A DNA stretch of 64,000 bases, taken from positions 21,317-85,316 of the forward strand of contig JAIXKK010000004.1 of the NCBI GenBank assembly GCA_026954325.1. Reading direction: 5' to 3'. Both the position numbers and the translations under genes were made by a program. The notes below the pieces were generated by a model. That model was not told the origin of the DNA. It worked only from the letters and a program-made list of their open reading frames with translations, and made no database searches. This document shows positions 43,357 to 52,749 of this stretch, one piece after another (positions within the stretch are counted from its first letter, which is position 1; every line of letters starts with the position of its first letter). This stretch comes from Bryobacterales bacterium. GTDB taxonomy: Bacteria > Acidobacteriota > Terriglobia > Bryobacterales > Bryobacteraceae.

Positions 43357-44310
43357 TCAGGGAGTTTCTGATGGTCTTCTCAGCAGATCACGGACTTCAG
43401 GCTTGTCGAGATCCTCCTTCACGATGACGCGCGCTGGAAGATCGATGCGCTTGGGCGGCGTCTGTCCGTTCAGCTTCAGGGCGAGACTCTTGACGGCTTC
43501 GTAGCCGATGCGGACCGGATCCTGCACCAGCATCAGGCTGATTGTCCCGTCCTTCAGCGCCGCGATGTGCATTTCGCTGAAATCGAACGTCACCAGCTTG
43601 ATTTTGCCCGCCAGACTCCGGGATTGCAGCGCCTGCACGGCTCCGATGGAATTCGCCTCGGCGGAGGCGAAAAAACCGTCGAGATCGGGATGGGCGGTGA
43701 GGATGTTCTCGGCCGCGGCGCGCGAACGGGCCCGGTCCGCCATTCCGTATTGCCGCGCCACGATTTCGATCCCCGGAAACTCCTTGCGCATCGCGTCTTC
43801 GAAACCGCGTTCGCGATCCCCTGTCGATTGCCCGCCGGGCTTGTGCATGAGGTGGGCAACCTTCCCCTTGCCATGCAGCAAGCCGGCCAATCTTCGGGCC
43901 GCGGTGACACCCGCCTCGTAATTGCCGGTGGCGACGAAGGTAACGTAGCCGTCGAGGTCGAGTCCGGAATCGAACACGGAAACGGGAATGCCGGCTGCGA
44001 TGGCGCGTTTCACGGGCCCCACCAGCGCCGTACGTTCGGCCGCCGAAATCGCAATCGCATCGACGCGGCGCGCCACCAGGGCATCGACAATCTGCATCTG
44101 CCGCTCATAGTCGGTCTCTTCCTGCGGACCGTTCCAATTCACGTCCACATCAAACTCCCGCGCGGCTTTGCGCACGCCTTCGTGAACGGACATGAAAAAC
44201 AGGTGCGAAGTCGCTTTCGGTACGACGCCGATGAGTTTCTTTCCTCTCCGCCGGCAGCCGGCCAAGCCGGCGAATGCGGCCTCGCGCAAGAACCTTCGGC
44301 GGCTCGGCAT
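43357..44310 (-). CDS. Tat-lipoprotein sugar-binding protein (ABC periplasmic type I)
   Basis: 317-residue periplasmic binding protein of the RbsB/LacI type (ribose-, inositol- or xylose-binding). The N-terminus has twin arginines (SRRRFLREAAFAGLAGC) with a lipobox LAGC, so it is probably a Tat-exported lipoprotein. The body shows the alpha/beta type I fold (LIGVVPKATSHLFFMSV, VDALVARRVDAIAIS, GKGKVAHLMHKPGGQST). No ABC permease or ATPase gene is present nearby, so it may serve another system or a sensor. It is the third gene of an operon on the - strand (three-base gap from the RidA-like gene). Confidence 0.82.
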   Translation of the reverse strand: MPSRRRFLREAAFAGLAGCRRRGKKLIGVVPKATSHLFFMSVHEGVRKAAREFDVDVNWNGPQEETDYERQMQIVDALVARRVDAIAISAAERTALVGPVKRAIAAGIPVSVFDSGLDLDGYVTFVATGNYEAGVTAARRLAGLLHGKGKVAHLMHKPGGQSTGDRERGFEDAMRKEFPGIEIVARQYGMADRARSRAAAENILTAHPDLDGFFASAEANSIGAVQALQSRSLAGKIKLVTFDFSEMHIAALKDGTISLMLVQDPVRIGYEAVKSLALKLNGQTPPKRIDLPARVIVKEDLDKPEVRDLLRRPSETP

Positions 44311-44313
44311 GTC

Positions 44314-44772
44314 TCAGATGTAGGCGATGACGTCGATCTCGACCAGTGAATTGCCCGGAATACCGCCCGCCGCCGCAATGGTGGTGCGCACCGGCGGTTC
44401 GTCGCCGAAGCGGCCCTGGAACATCTCGTTCATTCCCGCGTAGTCTTTGAGGTCGTTCAGGTACACGTTGCACTTGAGCACCTGGTTCATCGAAGAGCCG
44501 CATTCGTTGAGGCGCTTTTCAATCTGATCCAGCACGTGCTTGGTATGTGATTTGATGTCCCCTTCAAAGTGGGCCCCGATGCCCGCGATGAACAGCAGGT
44601 TGCCGTACGACACCGCGCCGCTGAACAACGGCGTCTTCGCCGGCTTCTTGCCGTTCATGTAGTGGATTTTCCTGGTGGGCTTCTCCTGCGCCTTGGCGGC
44701 CGGCGCGGCTGCCGCGGCTGCCGTGCCCGCTGCCGCGGCCTTCGTGAGAAAATTGCGTCGATTGGTTGCCAT
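44314..44772 (-). CDS. RidA/YjgF-family protein with Tat signal
   Basis: 152-residue member of the RidA (YjgF/YER057c/UK114) family, whose cytoplasmic members deaminate reactive enamines/imines. It carries a twin-arginine leader (ATNRRNFLTKAAAAG) with an Ala-rich signal, so it should be exported, which is unusual for the family. The core has the family trimer-cavity motifs (GNLLFIAGIGAH, TKHVLDQIEKRL, LKCNVYLNDLKDYAGMNE, RTTIAAAGGIPGNSLVEIDV). The substrate-binding Arg of RidA is expected within RTTI (family knowledge). It sits three bases after the Gfo/Idh gene and three before the sugar-binding gene, so it is an operon member. Confidence 0.87.
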   Translation of the reverse strand: MATNRRNFLTKAAAAGTAAAAAAPAAKAQEKPTRKIHYMNGKKPAKTPLFSGAVSYGNLLFIAGIGAHFEGDIKSHTKHVLDQIEKRLNECGSSMNQVLKCNVYLNDLKDYAGMNEMFQGRFGDEPPVRTTIAAAGGIPGNSLVEIDVIAYI

Positions 44773-44775
44773 GGT

Positions 44776-46047
44776 TTATACCTTCTCCGGAACTATATAC
44801 GGCGCGCGATAGTTGCGCGCCAGCATCGCATCGGCTTCGGAATCGCCGATAAACTTTTCCTTCGCCGGGTCGAAATGAAGCTGGCGCCCCAAGCGGTAGG
44901 AGATGTTGCCGAGATGGGCGAGACCGCTCGCCAGGTGGGCCGTCTCCACGGGCCCGTTCTGCTCGCCGGGTTTGCGGCTGCGAATCGCCTTGATCCAGTT
45001 GGCGAAATGATCGCCGCCCTCTTTGCGGCTGGGCCCTTTCTCGCGCTTCTCTCCCAGGTAAACCTCGTACGTGTTGTAGCCCTTGATCACCATATAGCCT
45101 TCCGAACCGTAGAAGATATTGCCCACGCTCGCGCCGCCCTCTTCGTTGGTGCACCACGGCCGCACTTCGAACTGGATCATCTTCTTCTGCTCGGGATAGA
45201 GATATACGCTGCTCAACACTTCCGGCGTCTGCTTGTCGTCGTCGAACAGAAATTTGCCGCCCATGGCGGTAATCCTGCCGGGAAACGTGTCCACGCCAAG
45301 GCCCCACATGCACATGTCGGTCTCGTGGATGCCCTGGTTGCCGACATCGCCGTTACCGTAATTCCATGTCCAGTGCCAGTTGTAGTGGACGATGCGCTTC
45401 GAATACGGCTCCATCCGCGCCGGTCCGGTCCAGATATCGTAATTCAGGTAATCGGGCGCCTTCTCCGGTCCTTTCTTCCCGATGGAGCGCCGCCGGCGAA
45501 AGACCAGCCCGCGCGACATGTACACGTTGCCGATGGTTCCCTTGCGCAGGTGCTCCACTGCCTCCTGAAGGGCGGCGGAACTGCGAAGCTGAACGCCATG
45601 CTGCACGATGCGGTTATATTTGTGCGCCGCCTCCACCAGCTTGCGCCCTTCGTAGATGTTGTGCGCGCCCGGCTTTTCGACATAAACGTCCTTCCCTGCC
45701 TGGCAGGCCCAGATAGCAGCCAGAGCGTGCCAGTGGTTCGGCGTGGCGATGGTGACCGCGTCGATTTCCTTGTTGTCGAAAACCTTCCTCAGGTCCTGCT
45801 CGATCGCAACCTTCCGGCCATACTTCGATTCAAAATCGCCGGCCCGCTGCCGCGCCACACTCAGATCGGGGTCGCAGAGGATAGCCACTTCGGCGTCCGG
45901 CTGCTTCATGACGCCTTCGATGTGCGCCTTACCTCTGCCATGCACGCCGAGCACGGCAACGCGCAGTTTGCCATTGGCCGAAAGCGCCTTCTGTACGGCC
46001 ACGCCGGCCCCCGCGGCGCCCATGAAAAATGTGCGGCGATTGCTCAA
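44776..46047 (-). CDS. Gfo/Idh/MocA-family oxidoreductase, Tat-exported
   Basis: 423-residue NAD(P)-dependent oxidoreductase of the Gfo/Idh/MocA type, acting on sugars or cyclitols. A Tat signal (SNRRTFFMGAAGAG) is followed by the Rossmann motif RVAVLGVHGRGKAHI and the EKPGAHN signature with the catalytic Lys (VEKPGAHNIYEG). An exported NAD-linked enzyme usually carries a preloaded cofactor. It is the first gene of a three-gene operon with the RidA-like protein and the sugar-binding lipoprotein, suggesting periplasmic sugar modification. Its start lies close to the divergent hydrolase gene. Confidence 0.9.
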   Translation of the reverse strand: MSNRRTFFMGAAGAGVAVQKALSANGKLRVAVLGVHGRGKAHIEGVMKQPDAEVAILCDPDLSVARQRAGDFESKYGRKVAIEQDLRKVFDNKEIDAVTIATPNHWHALAAIWACQAGKDVYVEKPGAHNIYEGRKLVEAAHKYNRIVQHGVQLRSSAALQEAVEHLRKGTIGNVYMSRGLVFRRRRSIGKKGPEKAPDYLNYDIWTGPARMEPYSKRIVHYNWHWTWNYGNGDVGNQGIHETDMCMWGLGVDTFPGRITAMGGKFLFDDDKQTPEVLSSVYLYPEQKKMIQFEVRPWCTNEEGGASVGNIFYGSEGYMVIKGYNTYEVYLGEKREKGPSRKEGGDHFANWIKAIRSRKPGEQNGPVETAHLASGLAHLGNISYRLGRQLHFDPAKEKFIGDSEADAMLARNYRAPYIVPEKV

Positions 46048-46103
46048 GAGTCAGTCTCCCTTCGAGGAATAGCTTTCCTGAGGATACTATCAGCGCCGCG
46101 GGA

Positions 46104-46991
46104 ATGGTAGTGTGTGCTTCAGTGGTTGATGCTCGAATAGAGTTGCCGGACGGAAGACGGCTGGGCTATGCCTTGTACGGCGATCCTGGTGGAATGCCCG
46201 TCCTCTATTTCCACGGCGGGCTCTCCTCGCGGCTCGATATCGCGTTTGGGGACGAAGCCTCCCGCCTCGCTCATGTCCGTCTCATTGCGATCGACCGGCC
46301 CGGCATCGGCCTTTCGGATCCGCATCCGGACGCCGTGCTCCCCGATTGGGCCGTGGATGTGAGGTGCTTCGCGGATACCCTCGGCCTGAAACGCTTCGGC
46401 GTGCTGGCATGGTCCGCCGGAGCCCCCTATGCCCTTGCCTGCGCGCATCAACTCCCCGCTCGCGTCACCCGTACGGGCATTGTCGCGGGAATCGGACCGC
46501 TCGACCGCGAAGCCATCCGGCGCTTGGGCCTGATCGAGGATCGCCTGCTCTATCCGCTCTGCCGGCGGATGCCCTGGCTTGCCGCTCTCGTCTTGCGCGC
46601 GGCCTCATGGCTGCCTCCGCGCGTGGCGCGGTTCTGCGTCCTGGCGCAATTTACCTCGCCATCCGACCGCGAAATCTTCAGCAGCCTCACCCCTCGGGAA
46701 GCGACCGGGTTCTTCTATGAAGCGGTTCGTAACGGACCGGCCGGCGTCATCGAGGACTACCGCACCACCGGCCGCGACTGGCGGTTTACCCCGGCGGAGA
46801 TCGCCGGTGAAGTGATCTTCTGGCATGGCGCTGAAGACAGGCTCGCGCCGCTTTCCAACGTCCGTGCTCTTGCGGCCGAAATCCCGCGGGCGCGGCTCAT
46901 CGTTTCCCCCGGCCGCGGTCATCTCCTGCTGTGGCGCGATCTGCCTGCGATTCTCGAACTTATTTCGGCAGCGCCGTCCGCGGAATCCTGA
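46104..46991 (+). CDS. Alpha/beta hydrolase
   Basis: 295-residue alpha/beta-fold hydrolase. The oxyanion motif is FHGGLSSR, the nucleophile elbow LAWSAGAPYAL (Ser in G/A-x-S-x-G), the acid Asp in HGAEDRLAP and the terminal His in GRGHLLL. ATG 46104 is chosen because it gives a normal strand 1; a longer frame upstream is unsupported. The 3' end overlaps the convergent acetamidase-like gene by 32 bases. The natural substrate is unknown; it resembles haloalkane- or esterase-like enzymes generally. Confidence 0.87.
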   Translation: MVVCASVVDARIELPDGRRLGYALYGDPGGMPVLYFHGGLSSRLDIAFGDEASRLAHVRLIAIDRPGIGLSDPHPDAVLPDWAVDVRCFADTLGLKRFGVLAWSAGAPYALACAHQLPARVTRTGIVAGIGPLDREAIRRLGLIEDRLLYPLCRRMPWLAALVLRAASWLPPRVARFCVLAQFTSPSDREIFSSLTPREATGFFYEAVRNGPAGVIEDYRTTGRDWRFTPAEIAGEVIFWHGAEDRLAPLSNVRALAAEIPRARLIVSPGRGHLLLWRDLPAILELISAAPSAES

Positions 46992-47538
46992 GCGCCATCG
47001 AGCCGGCGACGGTCACCACATCGTAGCTCCCCTGATAGCCGATCAGCATGTGCGCCGCCCATGGCTCCATCTTGTGGACCTTGCTCACCGGATCTTCCAG
47101 CCGCACCACCTGCTTCTCAAGATCGATCCGCCACTTGAGAATGTCATCGCGGTCCGGATAGACGGCGCCCCGCTTGAACGCGCGGGGATATAGCCCTTCC
47201 ACCATTTCGGGATTCAGGGAAAACACGCCGAGCCGGTGATTTGTAAACCCGTAGTCGCGGTTCGGACGCATGCGGACGAAGGTGACCGCAATCGCGTCCC
47301 CCGGTTCGGCGCCGGCGATGTAGAACGGCCCCGTGAGGGGATTCGGGCGTTCGCCGGCCTTCTTTCCCGCCTGATCGTAGCCGCCGGCATCAAGGGTTTT
47401 CGTGATCACTGCGTCGCCCGGCGCAATGCGCGCGAGCACCGCATTGCGGTGGTCAAAGGAGTTGTAATAGCGAGTGGCCTGAACGGTGTGCGTCTCCGCG
47501 CCCAGGCTGGAGGCAACGAGGAGCAATGGCAAGAGCAT
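46960..47538 (-). CDS. Acetamidase/formamidase-like protein, truncated
   Basis: 192-residue exported protein with the N-terminal half of the acetamidase/formamidase family: a signal peptide (LLPLLLVASSLGA), then the HTVQATRYYNSFDHRNAVLARI motif, AGGYDQ and PLTGPFYI. The family proteins are about 300 residues or more; here the sequence jumps after VHKMEPWAAHML to a short tail and ends, so the C-terminal half, including the region with the GDGHAxQGDGE motif, is missing. ATG 47538 is the best signal-peptide start. Probably a degraded, inactive gene, but still an open frame. Overlaps the convergent hydrolase. Confidence 0.7.
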   Translation of the reverse strand: MLLPLLLVASSLGAETHTVQATRYYNSFDHRNAVLARIAPGDAVITKTLDAGGYDQAGKKAGERPNPLTGPFYIAGAEPGDAIAVTFVRMRPNRDYGFTNHRLGVFSLNPEMVEGLYPRAFKRGAVYPDRDDILKWRIDLEKQVVRLEDPVSKVHKMEPWAAHMLIGYQGSYDVVTVAGSMALRIPRTALPK

Positions 47539-47599
47539 GCAGACCACGCTACCAAAATCAGGCGAGAACGAAACACCACGGCCACCCACTATCATGATT

Positions 47600-49179
47600 A
47601 TGGAACCGGCGCGGGCCGAACTCGAATTCGATCTCATGGAACCGTTGCGCCGGCATTGGGGTTATGAGGAGTTCCGGCCGCTCCGAGGAGAGCATTATCC
47701 GCGGCATTCTCGCCGGTTCCGGCGTGGCCGCGGTGATGCCGGCCGGAGGCGGCAAATCGCTCTGCTGTCAGCTTCCGGCCGTGGTTGCCGGAAACACAAC
47801 CGTGGTCATCTCACCGCTTATCGCGCTGATGCATGACCAGGTCGCGCAGCTTTCACTGATGGGTATTCCGGCGGCGGTTCACAGCGGTGTGAACGTGAGT
47901 GAACAGCGGGAAACCATGGAGCGAGCCCGGCTTGGAGAGTACCGGCTGCTCTCCCTCTCGCCCGAACGGCTGGCGCGCCAGGACACCGTAGACCGGCTGA
48001 ACGAAGTGCCGGTGGGCCTGTTCGCCATCGGCGAAGCGCATTGCATCTCCGAGCGGGGCCACGAGTTCCGCCCGGAGTACCGGCCATTAGGACGGTCGCG
48101 GCGGGAGTTTCCGGACATTCCTATTGCCGCCTTCACGGCAAGCGCCACGCGGATGGTGCGCACGACATCCTGCGCCAGTTGCAATTGCGCTCGCCGCGGG
48201 TCCTATATCCGCTCTACCGCCGGAACCTGCGCTACTACGCGCGGCTTTGCGGCGCCAGGACCCAGCGCGCTCTCTTGCCGCGGGCACTGGCCGCGCACGC
48301 CCGCGAAAACGTCATCATCTACGCGCCCACTATCGCCGAAGTGGAAGCTACCGCGGAGTTGCTCCGCCAAGCCGGCATCGCCGCCCTCTCCTGTCACGGA
48401 CAAATGGACCCGGCCCTACGCAAGCGGAACCAGGAAGCCTGGATGAGCGAGGAGATTCCGGTGATGGTGGGAACCATTGCGTTCGGGCTCGGCATCAACA
48501 AGGCTTCGGTGCGGGCGGGCGGCGCTCCCGCGCTTCTTCGTCGAGAAGCTCGATGACAAAGCGGAGCAGGACCGTAGCCGGCGGCGCCACCGCGAGATCC
48601 GCGCCTTTGCCGAAAACGAAGTCTGCCCCCACCGCCAGTTCGGTTCCCATTTCGGCGAAACCCCGAAGTGGGATCAGTGCGGGCATTGCGGCATCTGCGG
48701 CTGGAAGCCCGCCTGGCTGCTGGCGGACCGCGCTTCTCTCCCGCTCGAACCGCAAGCCATCGAAGCCGATGCCGCTCTGCTTGCCTACTTGCGCGAGTGG
48801 CGCCGCGCGGTGGCAAGCGCGTTAGGGATTCACCCCGCCTCAACCTGCTCCTCCGCGGGAGCGTAAGCGCACTCCCGAAGCGGCATTCACCATCATCGGT
48901 CTCCTTCGGGATGGCCTGGGAGTAGAAGAGATCGCCCGGCGCAAAGGCTTGAAGCCGGGAACCATCTACAGTTGGGTGGAAGGTCTGCTCGAGGATCGCA
49001 AGGTTTCGTTCCCGGAAGGGTGGGTGGACCCGGAGCGCCCCCGCCGGATCGAAGCAGCGGCCGCGCGGACCGGTCTCGAACGCCTGCGCCCCATCAAGGA
49101 GACTCTGCCCGAAGATTTCACCTACGATGAGATTCGCATCGTCGTGGCCTGCCTCCGCGGTTTGCGGGCTACGGTGTAA
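47600..49179 (+). pseudogene. recQ: Degraded RecQ-type DNA helicase gene
   Basis: RecQ-like sequence can be followed from ATG 47600 (or 47594) to TAA 49179 but over at least four frames: changes near 47690, 48160, 48520 and 48830. The Walker A motif reads PAGGGKSLC (expected TGGGKS), and the DEAH box reads GEAHCISERGHEF (expected DEAHCISEWGH), so the catalytic sites are mutated as well. After INKASVRA the expected motif VI region is deleted, and the sequence resumes at FFVEKLDDKAEQD with the zinc-binding cysteines (CPHR, QCGHCGICG). The last part is a helix-turn-helix tail (TIIGLLRDGLGVEEIARR) often found at RecQ C-termini. Too many lesions for read error: a true pseudogene. Confidence 0.87.
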
Positions 49180-49206
49180 TCCCGCTATTCTTGGGGAATT
49201 CGCTCC

Positions 49207-51483
49207 ATGTTGTACCGGATTGTTACTTGCATCCTGGCATTCCCGCTGTTGGCGCCCGCCCAGCCGAAGTTCATCCTGGACGTTGACAACATCATGCGCG
49301 GACCGGGCCTTTACGGCTATCCGCCCCAGGCGGTGCGCTGGTCCGGAGATAGCCGGCGTGTGTACTTCCGCTGGAAGAAATACGACGAGCCGGTGCTCCA
49401 GGATTACTCCACTTACGTAGTGAACCGCGATGGATCCGGTTTACGCAAACTGAACGAAGACGAAGCCGGCGAAGCGCCTCCGGTTCTCGGCGACGCCACG
49501 CGCGAGTGGAGGCTGACCGTTTATGAAAGCGGCGGCGATATCTTTCTTTATGACAACCTGGCCGGGCGGCGGCGGCAGTTGACGAAAACCGAAGATGCGG
49601 AATCCGATCCTCATTTTACGCGGGACGAACAGCGCATCACCTTCGTGCGCGATGACAATCTGTTTGTCCTCTCGCCGGGCAACGGTGAAGTGATTCAGCT
49701 CACGGACATACGCAAAGGGGGCAAGGACGAGGACGCGCGCAAGGGAACCCCCAGCCAGGAGTTTCTCAAGTCCGAGGAATCAAAGCTGTTCGACTACATT
49801 CGCGGCAAGGAAAAGAAGGAGGCGGAAGAGAAGGCCAAGGCGAAGCGCGAAAATCCTCGCAAGCCATTCCGTCTCAACGCGAAGCAATCCGTGAAGACGC
49901 TCCGCCTTTCGCCGGACGAATCCTACGTGCTCGCCTGGATCGAGGAGACACGGGAAGGCCCGAAAACTACGGTTGTCCCGAACTATGTTACGGAGAGCGG
50001 CTACACGTCGGACATCCCGTCGAGAACGAACGTGGGAGATCCCTCCAAACGGATTCTTGTGGCCTTTCTCGATGTCAGGACAGGAGAATCCAAGTGGCTC
50101 GATGACGGGATGAAGGACCGTGATGTGCAATGGGATTCCGGTCAATGGGGCGAAGATGGCTCCAGACTGGTGCTGCGGGGCAGGGCAACCGGCAATAAGG
50201 ATGTCTGGATTGCCGCCGCCGATCCCAAGACCGCGAAAACACGCCTCCTGGTGAATATGCATGACGATGCGTGGGTGGACGGGCCTGCCGAATCGGCATA
50301 CGGATGGCTCAGGGACAACGAGCGGATTTACTTCACCTGGGAACGAGACGGCTGGTCTCATCTCTACACCGTTCCGTTCGCCGGCGGGGAGCCGAGGCAA
50401 CTCACCTCAGGCAAATGGGAAGTACGCGGCGTGCAACTGACGCGAGACCGCTCCCGCTTCCTCCTCCAGACGAGTGAGGAGAGTCCCGCCGAGGACCAGT
50501 ATTACTTCATGAGCACGGAAGGCGGCGAGCGAAGTAAACTCACAACCATGCCGGGCGGTCACAAGGTGGCGCTTTCTCCCGACGGCACAATGTTCGCCGA
50601 CGTCTACTCCTATACGAACAGGCCGCCGGAACTCTACCTTCGGGATTTGCAGGGCAAGGCGGAAAAGGTGACATCCTCGCCCGGGCCCGATTTCTTCTCC
50701 TATCCGTGGATGGATGTACCCATCGTGCAAATCCCCGCGCGGGACGGCGCCAAAGTGCCGGCTCACCTCTATAAACCCGCGAACTGGAAGAGCGGCGGGC
50801 CGCTGGTGATCTTCGTCCATGGCGCCGGATATCTTCAGAACGTGACGCGTGAGTGGTCCTACTATGCGCGGGAGTATATGTTTCATCACCTTCTGCGCGA
50901 ACGGGGCTATCTCGTGCTGGATCTGGATTACCGCGGTTCGGCGGGCTACGGGCGCGATTGGCGCACCGCAATCTACCGCCACATGGGCGGCAAGGATCTC
51001 GACGACCAGGTGGACGCGGTGAAATGGGCAGTCAAGCAATACGGAGCCGACCCGAAGCGCGTGGGAATCTATGGAGGCAGCTACGGAGGATTCATCACGC
51101 TGATGGCGATGTTCACGCAGCCGGATGTCTTCGCCGCCGGCGCTAGCCTTCGCCCCGTCACCGACTGGGCGCATTACAACCACGAGTACACATCGAACAT
51201 CCTCAACTTGCCGCAAAAGGACGCCGAAGCCTACCGGTTGTCCTCGCCCATCTATCACGCCGCCGGGCTCAAGGGAGCGCTGCTCATCTGTCACGGGATG
51301 GTGGACACCAACGTGCATTTTCAGGACTCCGTCCGCCTCGCGCAGCGCCTCATCGAACTGCGCAAAGAGAACTGGGAATTGGCCGTCTATCCGGTGGAAA
51401 ACCATGGATTCGTCCAGCCTTCCTCATGGGCGGACGAGTATAAGCGCATCCTGAAGCTGTTCGAAGCGAACCTGCGCCGCTAG
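49207..51483 (+). CDS. S9 prolyl-oligopeptidase-family serine peptidase, secreted
   Basis: 758-residue dipeptidyl-peptidase IV/oligopeptidase-like enzyme. A signal peptide (about residues 1-19) is followed by a beta-propeller domain (residues 20 to about 500) with repeated 'SPDGTMFADV' type strands. The catalytic domain at the C-terminus has Ser in IYGGSYGGFIT, Asp in GMVDTNVHFQ and His in ENHGFVQ. Lys/Glu-rich insertions at residues 185-220 are notable. The likely role is extracytoplasmic peptide degradation, along with the M19 and CocE enzymes of the window. Single gene, with the recQ pseudogene just upstream. Confidence 0.93.
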   Translation: MLYRIVTCILAFPLLAPAQPKFILDVDNIMRGPGLYGYPPQAVRWSGDSRRVYFRWKKYDEPVLQDYSTYVVNRDGSGLRKLNEDEAGEAPPVLGDATREWRLTVYESGGDIFLYDNLAGRRRQLTKTEDAESDPHFTRDEQRITFVRDDNLFVLSPGNGEVIQLTDIRKGGKDEDARKGTPSQEFLKSEESKLFDYIRGKEKKEAEEKAKAKRENPRKPFRLNAKQSVKTLRLSPDESYVLAWIEETREGPKTTVVPNYVTESGYTSDIPSRTNVGDPSKRILVAFLDVRTGESKWLDDGMKDRDVQWDSGQWGEDGSRLVLRGRATGNKDVWIAAADPKTAKTRLLVNMHDDAWVDGPAESAYGWLRDNERIYFTWERDGWSHLYTVPFAGGEPRQLTSGKWEVRGVQLTRDRSRFLLQTSEESPAEDQYYFMSTEGGERSKLTTMPGGHKVALSPDGTMFADVYSYTNRPPELYLRDLQGKAEKVTSSPGPDFFSYPWMDVPIVQIPARDGAKVPAHLYKPANWKSGGPLVIFVHGAGYLQNVTREWSYYAREYMFHHLLRERGYLVLDLDYRGSAGYGRDWRTAIYRHMGGKDLDDQVDAVKWAVKQYGADPKRVGIYGGSYGGFITLMAMFTQPDVFAAGASLRPVTDWAHYNHEYTSNILNLPQKDAEAYRLSSPIYHAAGLKGALLICHGMVDTNVHFQDSVRLAQRLIELRKENWELAVYPVENHGFVQPSSWADEYKRILKLFEANLRR

Positions 51484-51500
51484 AAAGCCCGCTGTTCCTC

Positions 51501-52694
51501 TTAGAATATGAATGAGCACAGCAACTCCACCTGATTCGATGCCGTGCTGGCCGATCGCACGGCGCCGGGTGGATCTTTCGCCCACCGTGTGTATCGCGCC
51601 ACTGGACTGATCTTCATCGTCTTGTGGTGCATTTCGATTCCCCCACCCGCCGTGAAGCCGTACCGTGAGGGGTTGTAGCCGTTCACGTTGCCCGCCGCGC
51701 GGAAGGACGGTCCGGCCTCGATCACCGGGCGAACCCGCGCATCGGGCCGGAAGCGGTACTTCGCCGGCACGGGCAGTTGCCAGGTCAAGACAGTGAACTC
51801 GAACGCGCTCTCGCCGGGAACAAGTTCGCCTTGGACGAATACGGCCCCGTAGCTGTGAGCGCGTAACGGACGGTACAACCCATCGAGTTCGATGGATAAC
51901 CGGCGGCTCAGTTTCAACTCGGCAGCCAGCCCCACGGCATAGCCCCGTGCTTCGTCCAGCCGTTCGGGCCGGCGCATCTCTTCGAATCCTCCCGTCAGCG
52001 GAAGGCCTCCAATGACTCCGAGACCAAGCCTCCCGTTCCACAACCGGCCATGGCGGATGGGAGCGGCATAGCTGATCCCGGTCACAAACTCGATCTGGTC
52101 GCGTTTCGTCGCGGCTCTCGGATAATCACCGTCATACTGCCATCGTGTGTACCGCAGCGCCGGTGAGATTCTCAGCAGGCCGAGGCGAAACTCCACTCCC
52201 GCTCCAATCGTCGCTCCAAACTGGGAAGGCTCCGCCGGAGCCGGATTGTGCCGCGTTCTGAATGACGGGCCCCCCTCGAGAAACGGCCGCGCGGCCCCAA
52301 CCGGCGGCAACCGGTATTTCGCCAGGACCGGCCACTCCCATGTGCCTGGAACCACCTCGCCGAGGTATCGCGAAGTCCCGCCGGCGAAAACGTCTCGCAT
52401 TTGCAAATGAAGATTACGGTGCAAAGCATTCGCTTCGAGAGAGAGTCCCTTGCCCAAGCCAACCTCGACGGAGAGGCCCGCAAGAAAGCTCCGCTTATCG
52501 GAAAACCAGTCGAACGCGGCCGGAAATCCGGGCGTCTCCTGGCCAGTGTAGACTCTGGAAATTGGGAAATCTCTCGTAAGAGGCGTTCCTCCGACGAATC
52601 CCAGCGATAGGCGCTGTCCGGAAATGACCCCGTGGACGAACAGAAGTCCCGCCGTGGCCTTCCACAGGGTTCGCGCGAAGGTGTGATTCCGCAT
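51501..52694 (-). CDS. Exported protein with two tandem beta-barrel-like repeats
   Basis: 397-residue exported protein. ATG 52694 gives a short basic N-region and hydrophobic core (ATAGLLFVHGVISG). It has two similar halves of about 190 residues. Matching pairs include LSLGFVGGTPLT and LGLGVIGGLPLT, RPFLEGGPSFRT and RPVIEAGPSFRA, GVEFRLGLLRISPALRYTRW and GIEMHHKTMKISPVARYTRW. The alternating Gly/aromatic strands and terminal Phe suit outer-membrane barrel-like proteins. Internal duplication of a barrel domain is unusual. Not otherwise recognised; convergent with the S9 peptidase (17-base gap). Confidence 0.7.
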   Translation of the reverse strand: MRNHTFARTLWKATAGLLFVHGVISGQRLSLGFVGGTPLTRDFPISRVYTGQETPGFPAAFDWFSDKRSFLAGLSVEVGLGKGLSLEANALHRNLHLQMRDVFAGGTSRYLGEVVPGTWEWPVLAKYRLPPVGAARPFLEGGPSFRTRHNPAPAEPSQFGATIGAGVEFRLGLLRISPALRYTRWQYDGDYPRAATKRDQIEFVTGISYAAPIRHGRLWNGRLGLGVIGGLPLTGGFEEMRRPERLDEARGYAVGLAAELKLSRRLSIELDGLYRPLRAHSYGAVFVQGELVPGESAFEFTVLTWQLPVPAKYRFRPDARVRPVIEAGPSFRAAGNVNGYNPSRYGFTAGGGIEMHHKTMKISPVARYTRWAKDPPGAVRSASTASNQVELLCSFIF

Positions 52695-52749
52695 ATATTT
52701 CAAGTTGGACGTGACCCGCGCGCTCGCCGTTTCAGGCGTGCGCCGGCCG

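Noticed and set aside
44569..46110. 513-codon + strand frame opposite the Gfo/Idh and RidA genes
   Set aside because: Shadow of two well supported genes.
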